A DNA stretch of 64,000 nt, taken from Poronia punctata (Eukaryota; Ascomycota; Sordariomycetes; Xylariales; Xylariaceae). The stretch is from NCBI GenBank assembly GCA_022579005.1, contig MU401455.1, forward strand, positions 248,001-312,000. Direction: 5' to 3'. Below, one piece after another: positions 24,477 through 34,327 of the stretch (within the stretch, counting starts at the first letter, position 1; each line of letters begins with the position of its first letter). A program made the translations under genes and the position numbers. Below the pieces are notes generated by a model. The model had not been told where the DNA came from. It saw nothing but the letters and a program-made list of their open reading frames with translations, and did no database searches.

Positions 24477-25373
24477 ATGGTCACATTAGAGCGCCAGGAG
24501 ATTATCGCGACGAACAAGTCTCTCCGTCTTATCAAAAACGTAAGTTCTGCTTAACCAACCGGGTCAGTCTTCGCTTTAACTAATCAATCCCCTTGTGTCG
24601 TCGTTTAGGAACTCGAGACTCTACTCGACAAAGGCGTGATAACCGACGATGTCTTCGAGTCCATCCACAACATGCTTCCGGCCGAATCGTCGCTCTCGGG
24701 CGCCCCGACTCCAGCGGCGCGCAATCCCACCTCTGCACCCCCTCAGCCGCCCCGGTCCCAACCTCAGCAACCTCCCGTAAATTACATGGCCAATCTCGCG
24801 CTTCGTCAGACCGCGTCGCCGAGTCCGGCACCACCAGCCTACAATGCGACGGGCCCGCCCGCTCTCCCTACTCGTCGGACGGCCCCGCCCCCGCCACCTC
24901 CCACAAAGCCAGTCATCGCCCGTGCAAAGGCTTTATATAAATACCAGGCAGCCGACGACCGGGACTTGTCCTTTGAGCGCGATGACCAGATTGCCGTCCA
25001 CGAGTACATGAATGATGACTGGTGGATGGGCCGCAACGAACGGACCGGTGCCGAAGGCATATTCCCGAAAAGCTATGTCCAGATGGATAACGAGAAGGGA
25101 GGAATGGGGGGCGGTGGTTACTACGCTCCCCCACACGCACAGCCGGTCGGTGGTAATGGTGCTTACCCACCTCCCCCGCAACATGAGAACCCTTACAACT
25201 CGCATGTGCCGCCGATGGCTGTTGCTCAGGGGGGCGGCGAGCCGGCTGGTGAATCGGACGGCAAGAGTAAGGTGAGTGAGCATGGAAAGAAATTCGGCAA
25301 GAAGTTAGGAAATGCCGCTATCTTTGGTGCGGGTGCTACTATCGGTGGAAACATTGTGAATAGCATATTTTAA
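24477..25373 (+). CDS. SH3-domain actin-patch protein, Lsb1/Pin3-like
   Basis: Probably an adaptor of cortical actin and endocytosis; yeast Lsb1 and Lsb2/Pin3 bind Las17/WASP through their SH3 domain. Two exons (24477-24539, 24609-25373) give 275 residues. The N-terminal helix region (ELETLLDKGVITDDVFESIH) is typical of the family. A Pro-rich linker follows, including TAPPPPPPTKP. The SH3 domain spans about residues 145-200: ARAKALYKYQAADDRDLSFE, then DDWWMGRNERTGAEGIFPKS with the conserved WW pair and the ALYDY-like start. A Gly/Pro/Tyr-rich tail follows. The C-terminus (KKFGKKLGNAAIFGAGATIG) is a conserved amphipathic, glycine-rich end seen in fungal homologues. Confidence 0.9.
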
Positions 25374-26347
25374 TTGCTTCCGTGACGATGGGGGGATGCT
25401 TCTTCTCAGTTTACCCAGTCACAGAATCAGTGAGGGGTCATGATGTCTCCCCCATTGTTGGGTATACATAACCACACCATACCGTCGTGATGGCATTGGG
25501 GATCAGTCCGTCACGGATGTGTCGTATTCTACACGTTTGTCAGTGGCAGCCCACGCATGGCAAACAAACGAAAACCATGGTGCGGAGGTCTGTCGACACA
25601 TTTGAGACCGGATGGTTCTTGGGGTGAAAAGATATCGAAGGGAGAGGTAAACCAGGCCTTTCATAGGCAAAGCATATGATTGCTTTAATACGCGGCCGGT
25701 GTCGTGCCCCGGTGGCCACAAGTCAGAAAATGTCGGATACGCTGGGAAGACGGCATACAACTAATGATGCGAGATCGCGCCGGACGCAAGGGGGAATGCA
25801 CTCACTGCCTTGGATTGGGATGTTTTTATCCATACATGTTTTACATAAATAGAAGCCATGAACTTTGGGACGAACCCGAAATCCTTTAGGTACCTACCTA
25901 GTCTATATAACACTTTAAGAGCCAAAGTACATGCCTACATAAGGTATGTACCCAGGTGGGTAAGATAAAAGACGTCTTATTCATGTGGTCGGGAAGCGGC
26001 GGGACGGACGCCTTCAGACATTCATCAAGACGACTCGTAATTGTCCCGATGTCTGCTCTGTAGTCTGTACTGCTTTGTTCCTAACCTACGTCTTACCAAC
26101 GCCGCTTTCCGCAAGCGAATTCTTTGTGCTATACACAATCCTATTGATGGATGAATTTTCACAGACCCCATCGTCTTTGTTTCGGTCACGACTTTTAGAT
26201 TAGCTTAGTCCGTGTATGTTTATGTTTTCTGGTGAGGGAAAATAAAAAAGAAAAAAGAAAAGAAAAAACCGTCGAGGAGAGCTTATTCCGTCTCCCCACT
26301 CCCTCCCTCCCTCATTTCAAAAGAAATTGTCGTCAACAACAACGACA
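25374..26347. other. Spacer with A-rich leader
   Basis: No gene seen. The right end (26240-26275) is an A/G-rich tract followed by CCCTCCCTCCCTC-type pyrimidines immediately before the next start codon, probably leader or core promoter. Confidence 0.45.
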
Positions 26348-28105
26348 ATGGCAGAAGAAGATCCAAATAAGAGCTACACAGAGAAATCTCGACAAGATCG
26401 CCGAGTCGAACTGGCCAGGTTGGCCCGGGACCGCCATGTAAACTTTGCTGTAACGCTTGGACTATCATTCAGGATCAATGACGGCCAGGCCCATTTCGAT
26501 TATACTGGTGGGATCGATACAGCAAAGATTCGGCGGAATCTCGCTTCGTTGTTATTATCATCATCATCATGGCCCAAGACGGCACAATCATATCCCTTCT
26601 TCTCTTCACCTGATAAGGGACCAGGAAGAAGAATAAAAGGCACTATCGATCATTCATCAGGTCAAGGTCAAGGTCAAGGTCATATCGCAAAAATAACAGC
26701 TCCTCCTCGAGCAGCAGTAGTAGTAGCACTACATCCATCATCGTCATCATCATCATCCGAACACGAGCTTCGGATCCAACAAATCCTAAACCAAGTGAAT
26801 GTACGAGAAATAGCCAATCTAAGCCGAGATCTACTCCAGTCCCGAATGAAATCAACAACAACAACAACAACATCTCTCCCATTACCCATCATAAGCGAAC
26901 CATTTTTCGGATCCAGACATATATTCTACATAATCCATCATTATCATTATCATCATCATCTGCACCAGAACAAAAACAAAAACAAAAACCAGAACCAGAA
27001 CCAGAAAGCAATTAAATGGATAATGAAAATCCCCACAGACATCTGGGACGATAAATGCAGAGAATCTCTCCGAACCGAGACATTCCTACTACACACTCTC
27101 CGGACGGAGACCGAGATCCCCGTACCGGAAGTCATTGATGCGGATTGCAATGATGATAACAAAAACAAAATCGGCGCACCATGGCTCCTAATGGAATTCA
27201 TCCAAGGCAAACCCCTAAAAGACATCTGGTCCAACCCCAAAAACAACCCCAAACCCAAACTCAAAAACAACCACCACAAAAGAAAACAAATCCTTCACAA
27301 CCTAGCTAAATCCATGCTCCAACTATCCAAATACGCATTCCCCCGCGGCGGATCCCCCTTCTTCGACGCCCAACACGGCCGACTCGTAGACGTCCAAGCC
27401 GCCCTCGCCCTCCTTGCACCAATTAATAATCCCCCCCCAGAACAGAAACAAAGATTGGGACCGTGGGAAACCCCCCTATCAGCATATACATCCCATCTAT
27501 CCATCCAACCACCCCCGAGAAACATCACTGAGCGAGGTATCGACGAATTACTCCATCTCCTAATATCCATGATTCGCGAACCCTCATCCTCATCCTCATC
27601 CACATGCTCAAAAAACGCGGCCGCATTCGTTCTCGCCCATCCTACTCTCAGTCTTCGCGATATCATCCTTGATGAAAAAGACGGGGTGACGATAAAGGCC
27701 ATTCTAGGCTGGGACAATGCTTGCATTATGCCGAGAAGTCTAGGTAACGAGATTTTTCCGCCATGGTTGGTTTTTTCATCATCGGATCCCGCTTGGGTTT
27801 TGCCGGAATTACGAGAATATTACGTTACGGTTATAAAAGAGTTGGGAGGCGATGTAAATGTCACGAGACAATCTCTTCTTACGCTGACGCTTGATGCGGC
27901 GATTCGTCATCCGGGCTGTAGGTTGGGAGTTCTTAGGGGATTTATGGATAAGTGTTCGAGGGCCTTTGAGGAGTTGGATTTTGAGTGGTTTGTTGATACC
28001 CTTGGGGAAGGCTATGATGTTGATGGATTCAAGACGAGGTTGTTGACGAGGAATGTTAGGGAGTTGGTTGATAAGGGGTTTGTTAAGGGGGCGGTTGCGT
28101 GGTGA
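26348..28105 (+). CDS. APH-fold phosphotransferase-like protein with degenerate active site
   Basis: Resembles the large fungal family of aminoglycoside-phosphotransferase-like proteins (Pfam APH). Single exon, 585 residues from the ATG at 26348 (MAEEDPNKS). The N-lobe is recognisable: KWIMKIPTDIW (possible ATP Lys), then SLRTETFLLHTL and IPVPEVIDAD, and GAPWLLMEFIQGKPLKDIW as the hinge. The catalytic loop, expected as H-P/G-D-L-x-x-x-N, reads HPTLSLRD: the catalytic Asp is Thr (codon 27644-27646) and the Asn is Asp. The metal-binding Asp of the usual IIDWD segment is Gly (AILGWD, codon 27707-27709). The remaining PRSLGNEIFPPWL matches family members. Residues ~70-230 carry many simple repeats (poly-Ser, HHYHYHHH, KNKNKNQNQNQ). 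It is probably catalytically dead, either a pseudokinase or a decaying gene. Confidence 0.78.
   Translation: MAEEDPNKSYTEKSRQDRRVELARLARDRHVNFAVTLGLSFRINDGQAHFDYTGGIDTAKIRRNLASLLLSSSSWPKTAQSYPFFSSPDKGPGRRIKGTIDHSSGQGQGQGHIAKITAPPRAAVVVALHPSSSSSSSEHELRIQQILNQVNVREIANLSRDLLQSRMKSTTTTTTSLPLPIISEPFFGSRHIFYIIHHYHYHHHLHQNKNKNKNQNQNQKAIKWIMKIPTDIWDDKCRESLRTETFLLHTLRTETEIPVPEVIDADCNDDNKNKIGAPWLLMEFIQGKPLKDIWSNPKNNPKPKLKNNHHKRKQILHNLAKSMLQLSKYAFPRGGSPFFDAQHGRLVDVQAALALLAPINNPPPEQKQRLGPWETPLSAYTSHLSIQPPPRNITERGIDELLHLLISMIREPSSSSSSTCSKNAAAFVLAHPTLSLRDIILDEKDGVTIKAILGWDNACIMPRSLGNEIFPPWLVFSSSDPAWVLPELREYYVTVIKELGGDVNVTRQSLLTLTLDAAIRHPGCRLGVLRGFMDKCSRAFEELDFEWFVDTLGEGYDVDGFKTRLLTRNVRELVDKGFVKGAVAW
26661..27007 (+). 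repeat. In-frame simple-sequence repeats inside the APH-like gene
   Basis: Several microsatellites lie within coding sequence: a GTCAAG hexamer at about 26661-26682, CATCAT runs near 26740-26760 and 26945-26960, an ACA run near 26851-26872, and ACAAAA then CCAGAA hexamers at about 26965-27007. All keep the reading frame open. Confidence 0.85.
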
Positions 28106-28562
28106 TTAAGAGAAGGGCCTGAGATGATACAAACACGTCACACTCTGAGTCGAGTCGGGTCTATCACGGTAGAGTAGGTATTTAGACACTGCACGCTGTT
28201 GCGCCTTCTCTACCCTTCTATCTTCCTGAAGGCGTGAGAGACGAAGATTATGATACAATTGTAGCCCTGTATATTAGTCCTGCAAAAGAAAAGACGCGCT
28301 GGCCGAATCTATACTACTCGCTCTCCCATCTACATGTAGCCAGAACTGACCCCTACCATAAAGGACCCGAAAACGCCAGAGTATGAGTTAGGTAATATGT
28401 AGTGACGACATAGTCCAAATCGATGGGTGTCGGGACAAATATAATAAAAGAAAGACAATGCTTCATCGCTCGTGGGATATGCCCTACTTGGCAGGACCAA
28501 AGGTTGAAAATTGAGCCATCATGAAACGTCCCCAACGGTCTAAAGTGTCAAAAGACCGAAAT
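28106..28562. other. Convergent 3' spacer
   Basis: Between the ends of the APH-like gene (+) and the inositol phosphatase gene (-). No gene seen. Confidence 0.5.
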
Positions 28563-30171
28563 TTACTTGGACCTGAGCCACCAAGTACCGAGGCCAACTA
28601 ATAAAACTGTCGTGAAGAATGCGATACCCCACCTCGATTCCGAAAATAGCATGGACCAACCGATGACGGATTCCCAGCCCTTAACGAATTTACGGTGTTC
28701 CCAGGCCTGGGGGTCAACCGGATAGGGGAGTCTGACCCGGGGGTCTGTGCTATCCGACTTAATAATCGAATCAGGAGGTGCCAACACCGAGGGTCCGACG
28801 AGAGGAACACCAATACGGAGGAAAACAGGTCTGTGATCGCTAGTTCGCACCGGTGGTAGAGAGTTGTACGCCATGACTTTCATCTCGATCTTTTCCTTAT
28901 CCGTTGCCTGGTCGACCCAAGGAGGTATGTCAAGATAAAGCACCCGGTCACACCAACCAGGCCACCTGTGCTTGGCCCAGCTCCAATCGACGACATCGGC
29001 ATCGTTCTGTTGTCTACCTGACGCGGGACCTTCCTCCAATTCAAGCTTGTACGTAGGAGGAAATTTAATGGCGGCTTCGCTTAAGCCATGCAATGTGCGA
29101 CCTGCTTTTATCTCTGTTGCAAGCTGGTCCTGGGCGAGAAAGCGCGCGAAGTAGTTTGGGCTGTTTGGGTCCAGATCCGGGAATTGAGAGTCCGGAGCTG
29201 GTGATGTCTTTGAAATCCGATAGTTCAGATCGCCGGCGACAAACAGATGAGAACCCGGTTTGTAAATACTGATTTCCTGCAACGCAGCCTCACGCTCATC
29301 ATCTTCCAGAAGAGCATCAGTCTCGCTGTCGTGGCTGGGCGTCCGAGGTGTGGCCCTCACGGTTGGGGTATCCAGGAGACGTCTCGGGTCTTCAAATACT
29401 ACAAGGGCAGTTTAAGATGAGTAAATAGTTCTTGTGTTTTTGTGATGCATATATATCACGCAACCTGCTTTCGCAGTTGGTGTATAAGGTTTGTACTTAC
29501 GTAATCCGGATACAATGCTTCTCCAGTTTTGGTTCCTCTTTTCTAGATTCCATTCCATGGCGGCCAGGTGTGCGCTCACAAAAGTGAGCTCCGTATCTTG
29601 CATACGGCCCCGTGGTTGTCCCTCTTTACTAACGTGGACGCGGATACCGGCGGCTCCCTTGTTGGCCATGTCTCCGGCGCCAAAGCCGACAACCGAAGAC
29701 TGAAGCTTAAGCACCGAGACACGGTCATGGCAGAAGAGCATAATGCCAGTCATACCAACATTATGCCAGTGTACCAGTGTGTACGGCGGCTTTCCAGACT
29801 GGCTGCTCATGGACTCGCTGGTAGCCAAGTTCAACGCCGAGGTATAGCTCTGGAAATAAGGTTTGATCATGGAGCCACCAATGAAGGCGTTTGCAAGCGG
29901 TGCCATCTCTTGGAGGGAACTATAAGACGGACAGGTTAACAAAACAGGCCATGAGTCTGAGAAACGCAGGCGAACTGCCTCGGCAATAGTCCCCAAAGCA
30001 TTAACATCGAAGAACTTACAATACGACCACATCTGGCAACGTAGTGGCATTCTGGGAAAACGCATCGCGAAGATGCCGGGCAAAGACTCTGGGGTTAATA
30101 TGTTCCTTGCCAGCGTTGAAGGTCAAAACGAAGACATCCAACTCGGACGTCGGCATAGTTAGGGTAGTCAT
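28563..30171 (-). CDS. Inositol polyphosphate 5-phosphatase, tail-anchored (Inp54-like)
   Basis: Removes the 5-phosphate from phosphoinositides such as PI(4,5)P2; yeast Inp54 is held at the ER by a C-terminal anchor. Three exons (30020-30171, 29501-29919, 28563-29398) encode 468 residues. Seen motifs of the IPPc fold: DVFVLTFNAGKE at the start, DVVVFSLQEMAP, GFGAGDMANKGAAGIRVHV, TFVSAHLAA, the GDLNYRI motif near residue 245, WCDRVLYLDIPPW, and SDHRPVFLRI near residue 390. The last ~25 residues (GIAFFTTVLLVGLGTWWLRS) form a single membrane helix with a three-residue tail, so the enzyme should face the cytosol. An acidic, Ser-rich insert (TPSHDSETDALLEDDERE) precedes the GDLNYRI motif. Confidence 0.93.
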
Positions 30172-32987
30172 CTCTTTGGGCTTTTCTCCGTGCTACTTCG
30201 TGCCTTGTTGAACTAAACTAAGTACTCGTAGACTCGACGTCTTGGAGTTGGGAGGGACACAGTGGGGCTGTGTACTTGTCAGATTCGTTAGCAAGTACAA
30301 AGAAACAAGATAAGAAACAACTAAACGTAAGAAGAAGAATGAGACGAAGTAATAAGAAAGGATACACAATCCAAAATAAGACAAACCGCGCAGAGCTGAC
30401 TCCTGTACCTATTCTGGTTGGTTTGTTGGCTGTGAAGCAGAAAAGGAAAGGCAGTGCACATTAAGAAAAGCTAATTTTATAGACCTCCAAAAAAGATATT
30501 CGTAGATGGCAAGTCAGATAAGGTCCTTCCCAACCGATTCCCCTCAAGATTGCGCCTTCCTTGAATCACCCAAAAACTAGTTATACTGTAACCGGAGACG
30601 CCATCACGATGTAGAAAAAGAGCAACGACGCTGTCTCGTAGTAGGAGGTATGGTAACCTACAACTTGACAAGCCTTTTAGGTAAGATGTAGATTAGGTTA
30701 TGTAATCTATGTAGGTAGTTAGCTCCTTTTCCATACCAAGATATCGGCCAGATGTCGGCTCAGCTGCACAGTGTCCCCTAATCCTTCAATACCCCTCGGC
30801 CCTTGCCGCACCAGCTAGCTCACACAAATTGGCGGGATGCAGCTGCGATGCTTAAGTATAACCTAATTCTACGAGTAGGTGCCTATACGTACAAGATCAC
30901 AAAATTACATGTATACACAGAGGATGCCTAAATACGTAGGAAGTAGGTAGGTAAATGGAATCCAAGCCCCCCTAGGCGAGTAAGTACCTACTACCTAAGT
31001 AAGTTGCATCCGTATGCTGATGAAGACGAGCCATATACTTAAGCTTATCTCCCAACATGTCTTGGTTACGGTCCGGCACGTGTTACCTACCAAATTACAT
31101 ATGAAGGCTTATCGACACCGCAATGGTAGGTAGTGACACATTAGGTGAGTACCCCGACATAGAATTGATTTTATTTAGTGGTAGACTGGTAGTCGAGCTT
31201 GCACTCCAGGCGGGCCGGAAGTCAGTCTACCATCCAAGTTAGATCCAGCGTTGGCACTGGCCTATTCGTACATGTAAGTAGCATGGGAGATGTATTATGG
31301 CCCGCTGCAACAATGAGCAGTCAAATGTGCCTACGAATATACGCTGTTGCTGCTCACATGACCGCATAGCTACCCATATGCACACGGCTTTACCCCACGG
31401 GCCTGTGTCACAGGGCTGTGTAGAATCGGAGGCTATCAACTTAACCCAGTATACCATGTAGCGACCAAGGGATCACATCATATTTTCGCATTTTTACAAT
31501 TACAATCGGCCGTTTACAGTCACGTAGAACGAGCTCTCGACTCATAGCAGTGGTATGAAAACAAAAGAGAATACTATAATACTACCTAGCGTGTACTGTC
31601 TACCTCGCATGCCATCATTAGAAGATCCTGTTCTCGGCCGCACAAACCCTCACTGAGCCCGTCTTCTCAAGCGCGAATTGTTGCAAGCACGTTTTCGTTC
31701 GTTATACGCGTCCCCCCCGCCTTCGCATAAGTCTGTCTGGTTTTCAAATATCAAGGTAGCCGGCCGATTCCTCATGCAAAGCTAGAAGGATCTATGCGAC
31801 ATCCAGAGAACATCCGACCCAGGGCTTCCCAGCACGAGCACTCAACGAGCCTCGAGGTTGCCGACCACCTATGGCCCTTTAGAAAGAGCCATAGTGCGTA
31901 GAGCAAGCCACGATGCCAAGAGTCCAACCCCTGACGCCATCACATCAACCTAGTTATATACCCATGTTGACGTAAGACGACGGTAAATCCTCGGCCGTAC
32001 TCCTCGCCACTGTCGCCATACCGGAATCACGCCTTTCCGTGGCTAGATTGTGCTATTGATGTCCTTGATAGAAACCGGGGCTGCCCAGGACGGAGCGCGT
32101 ATTTGACGGAGGTGAACTCGTTTGCCGATAAGTAGAACGACTCAACTGGAACTGGGTAAAGAAAAGAGCAATGAAGTAAAAGAAAACAAGGAAAAGGAAA
32201 GGTAAGAACCATCAGGTTAGACCTATAAGATATCGATATATCCCATCGATGGAGTATGACCAGGATGGACTTGGTGGCTTGCGTTTCAAGAACCGCATAC
32301 TCAATCTCAGGTTGATCGAATACTGATCACGGGCAGCTTGATCGGCTACCACGGGAACCAGAATTCTACTCGTCAGATCTTGACCATAGGAAACGGCACC
32401 CCCGCGAAATTCCGAGTGCCGGAAGTGCCGTTCGAACAAGAATAGAGTGACCAGCAGGGAGCGTAGAATACAGTCGGCGAACCGACAATAATTCGCTTCT
32501 TGTGGTCCTCCACACCTGCTCGAGCCATGGAATGAAGTCGTAAACCGAGAATCATCGAATAACTGAAAACCAAAGCAACCCAAACACTACGAAACGGGAT
32601 ATAGTGCGCGACTTCCCGGTGCCCAACTTGCAACCAGTCTACAAGTAGCTTGGATGGTGCCAATCGTACGGGCAGCAGCGAGATAGCCACGGGGGCAAGG
32701 GTGTTTTGGGTGGAGGTGGTCATGGGTAGGTAGTCCAAATTGCCACCACAAAGCGAGTCAAACATCGAGTCGACGGTGCTATGATCATTTGGGTCGGTAA
32801 GAACCAGACGCATAACCAGAACCGGTGCCTTGAACTTTAGAAGCTGATCGCAGCCTATTACCGGAGACTGAAGTGTCAGCAATCGTGTCAGCAATTCCTC
32901 CGGCCAGCGTTATAAACTACACCAAACTCGAAGGAAATATGATTCCTTACTAGGAATGCTTGGAACTGGGTTGGGCTGGCGAGACAC
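30172..32987. other. 2.8 kb spacer
   Basis: No gene recognised. The left ~250 bases should hold the inositol phosphatase promoter, and the right ~800 bases (32.2-32.98 kb) probably the casein kinase I 3' untranslated region. A minus-strand frame at 32373-32894 lacks any recognisable domain. Around 30.65-31.1 kb there is a dense set of TAGGTA/TACCTA/CTCGTA motifs. Confidence 0.42.
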
Positions 32988-34327
32988 TCACATCCTGTCG
33001 CTTCCACCGACGGCTCGGTTGGTTTCGGGAGTGTCAACACCAGTCGCACCGCGGTCAAGCACTTTACGACGAGAGCCCGGAATGGCGTTGGGCTTGACAG
33101 CGGCCGCTTGAGCGGTTTGACCGCCAGTGACAGGGTTAGCACGGCCTCCACGCTTCTCATCTTCTTCGGCGTTCTGGCCAGCAGCCTGGGCAATAGCCTG
33201 TGCATTCTTCTGGTATTTATAAACGGTCCAGTCGAATACATAGTCGTATTGAAACCCTTCTCGGACAAAGAGATCCCGGAAGATCTTACGGAGGTAACTA
33301 TAATCCGGCTTGTCGTCGAAGCGGAGCGACCGGGTGTAGTTGAGATAGATGGCGAATTCGTTAGGAAAGCCTCGGCAGAGAACTTCGGTGGGTGTCGTCA
33401 TCTTCTTTTCCATGATACGATCGTACTTCTGTTTCTTGGTGGCAGCTTTCAATCCCTGCCATGGTAGGGAACCACGGCAAAAATACAACATGACATAGCC
33501 CAAAGACTCCATGTCGTCACGACGAGATTGCTCTAGAGACAAAGTTAGTAATGCCAACGAGAAGGAACTCTGATCTTCGTGACTTACCGACACCCAAGTG
33601 AGTGTTGATCGAAGCATAGCGAGCAGTTCCGGTCAAGTTCTTGTTCTCGCGGTAAGGGATATGGAAATGCGTCTTGGGGTCTCTGTACTTCTTGGCCAAG
33701 CCGAAATCGATAACGTTGACCTGATTGCCACGCTTGCCGATACCCATGAGGAAGTTATCTGGCTTGATATCACGGTGGATAAACGACTTTGCGTGAATGT
33801 ACTCGATACGCGAGATGAGCTGGTCTGCGAGGAGTAGTACAGTCTTGAGCGAAAACTTGCGATTGCAGAAGTTGAACAGATCCTCCAAGCTAGGTCCAAG
33901 TAGGTCCAATACCATCGCATTATAGTCGCACTCAGTACCAAACCAGCGAACGAAGGGAATACCAACGCCACCAGCGAGCGACTTATACACGCGGGCTTCA
34001 TACTCGAGTTGGGGATGCTTGGCTTTGACAGACTCAAGTTTGATAGCAATTTCTTCTCCCGAGATGATGTTGGTTCCGAGATAGATGTCTCCAAAGGAAC
34101 CAGAACCGATCTTTCGGCCAATGCGGTATTTGTTACCGACACGCAGATCCTAGCACAGTTGTTAGCACCATGCCACGTAATACCAAAAAGTCAAGATAGC
34201 CGATCGCAAATGCATATTTAAATATAACACCATGCATAAGAACAGCCCATGATGCTGAACTCCACATTCTAACATCCAAGTTGATTGCTCGAGGTGATGA
34301 CCGGGGTTCGCCTACCATGGTAGTCAT
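32988..34327 (-). CDS. Casein kinase I (Hrr25/CK1-delta type)
   Basis: A Ser/Thr kinase of the CK1 delta/epsilon group, acting in DNA repair, ribosome maturation, trafficking and, in filamentous fungi, the circadian clock (family knowledge). Three exons give 372 residues: a 12-nt first exon 34316-34327 (MTTM), then 33588-34149 and 32988-33532. Kinase features: [20 protein letters not shown] glycine loop, EIAIKLE lysine, [14 protein letters not shown] catalytic loop, [14 protein letters not shown] (DFG), [14 protein letters not shown] and [18 protein letters not shown] (the CK1 substitution for APE). After the kinase domain (about residue 295) a Gln/Ala-rich tail ends [12 protein letters not shown], as in other filamentous CK1 proteins. 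The tiny first exon makes the start easy to mis-annotate. Confidence 0.96.

Noticed and set aside
32373..32894. Minus-strand frame of 173 codons downstream of casein kinase I
   Set aside because: No domain recognised and the position fits the 3' untranslated region.
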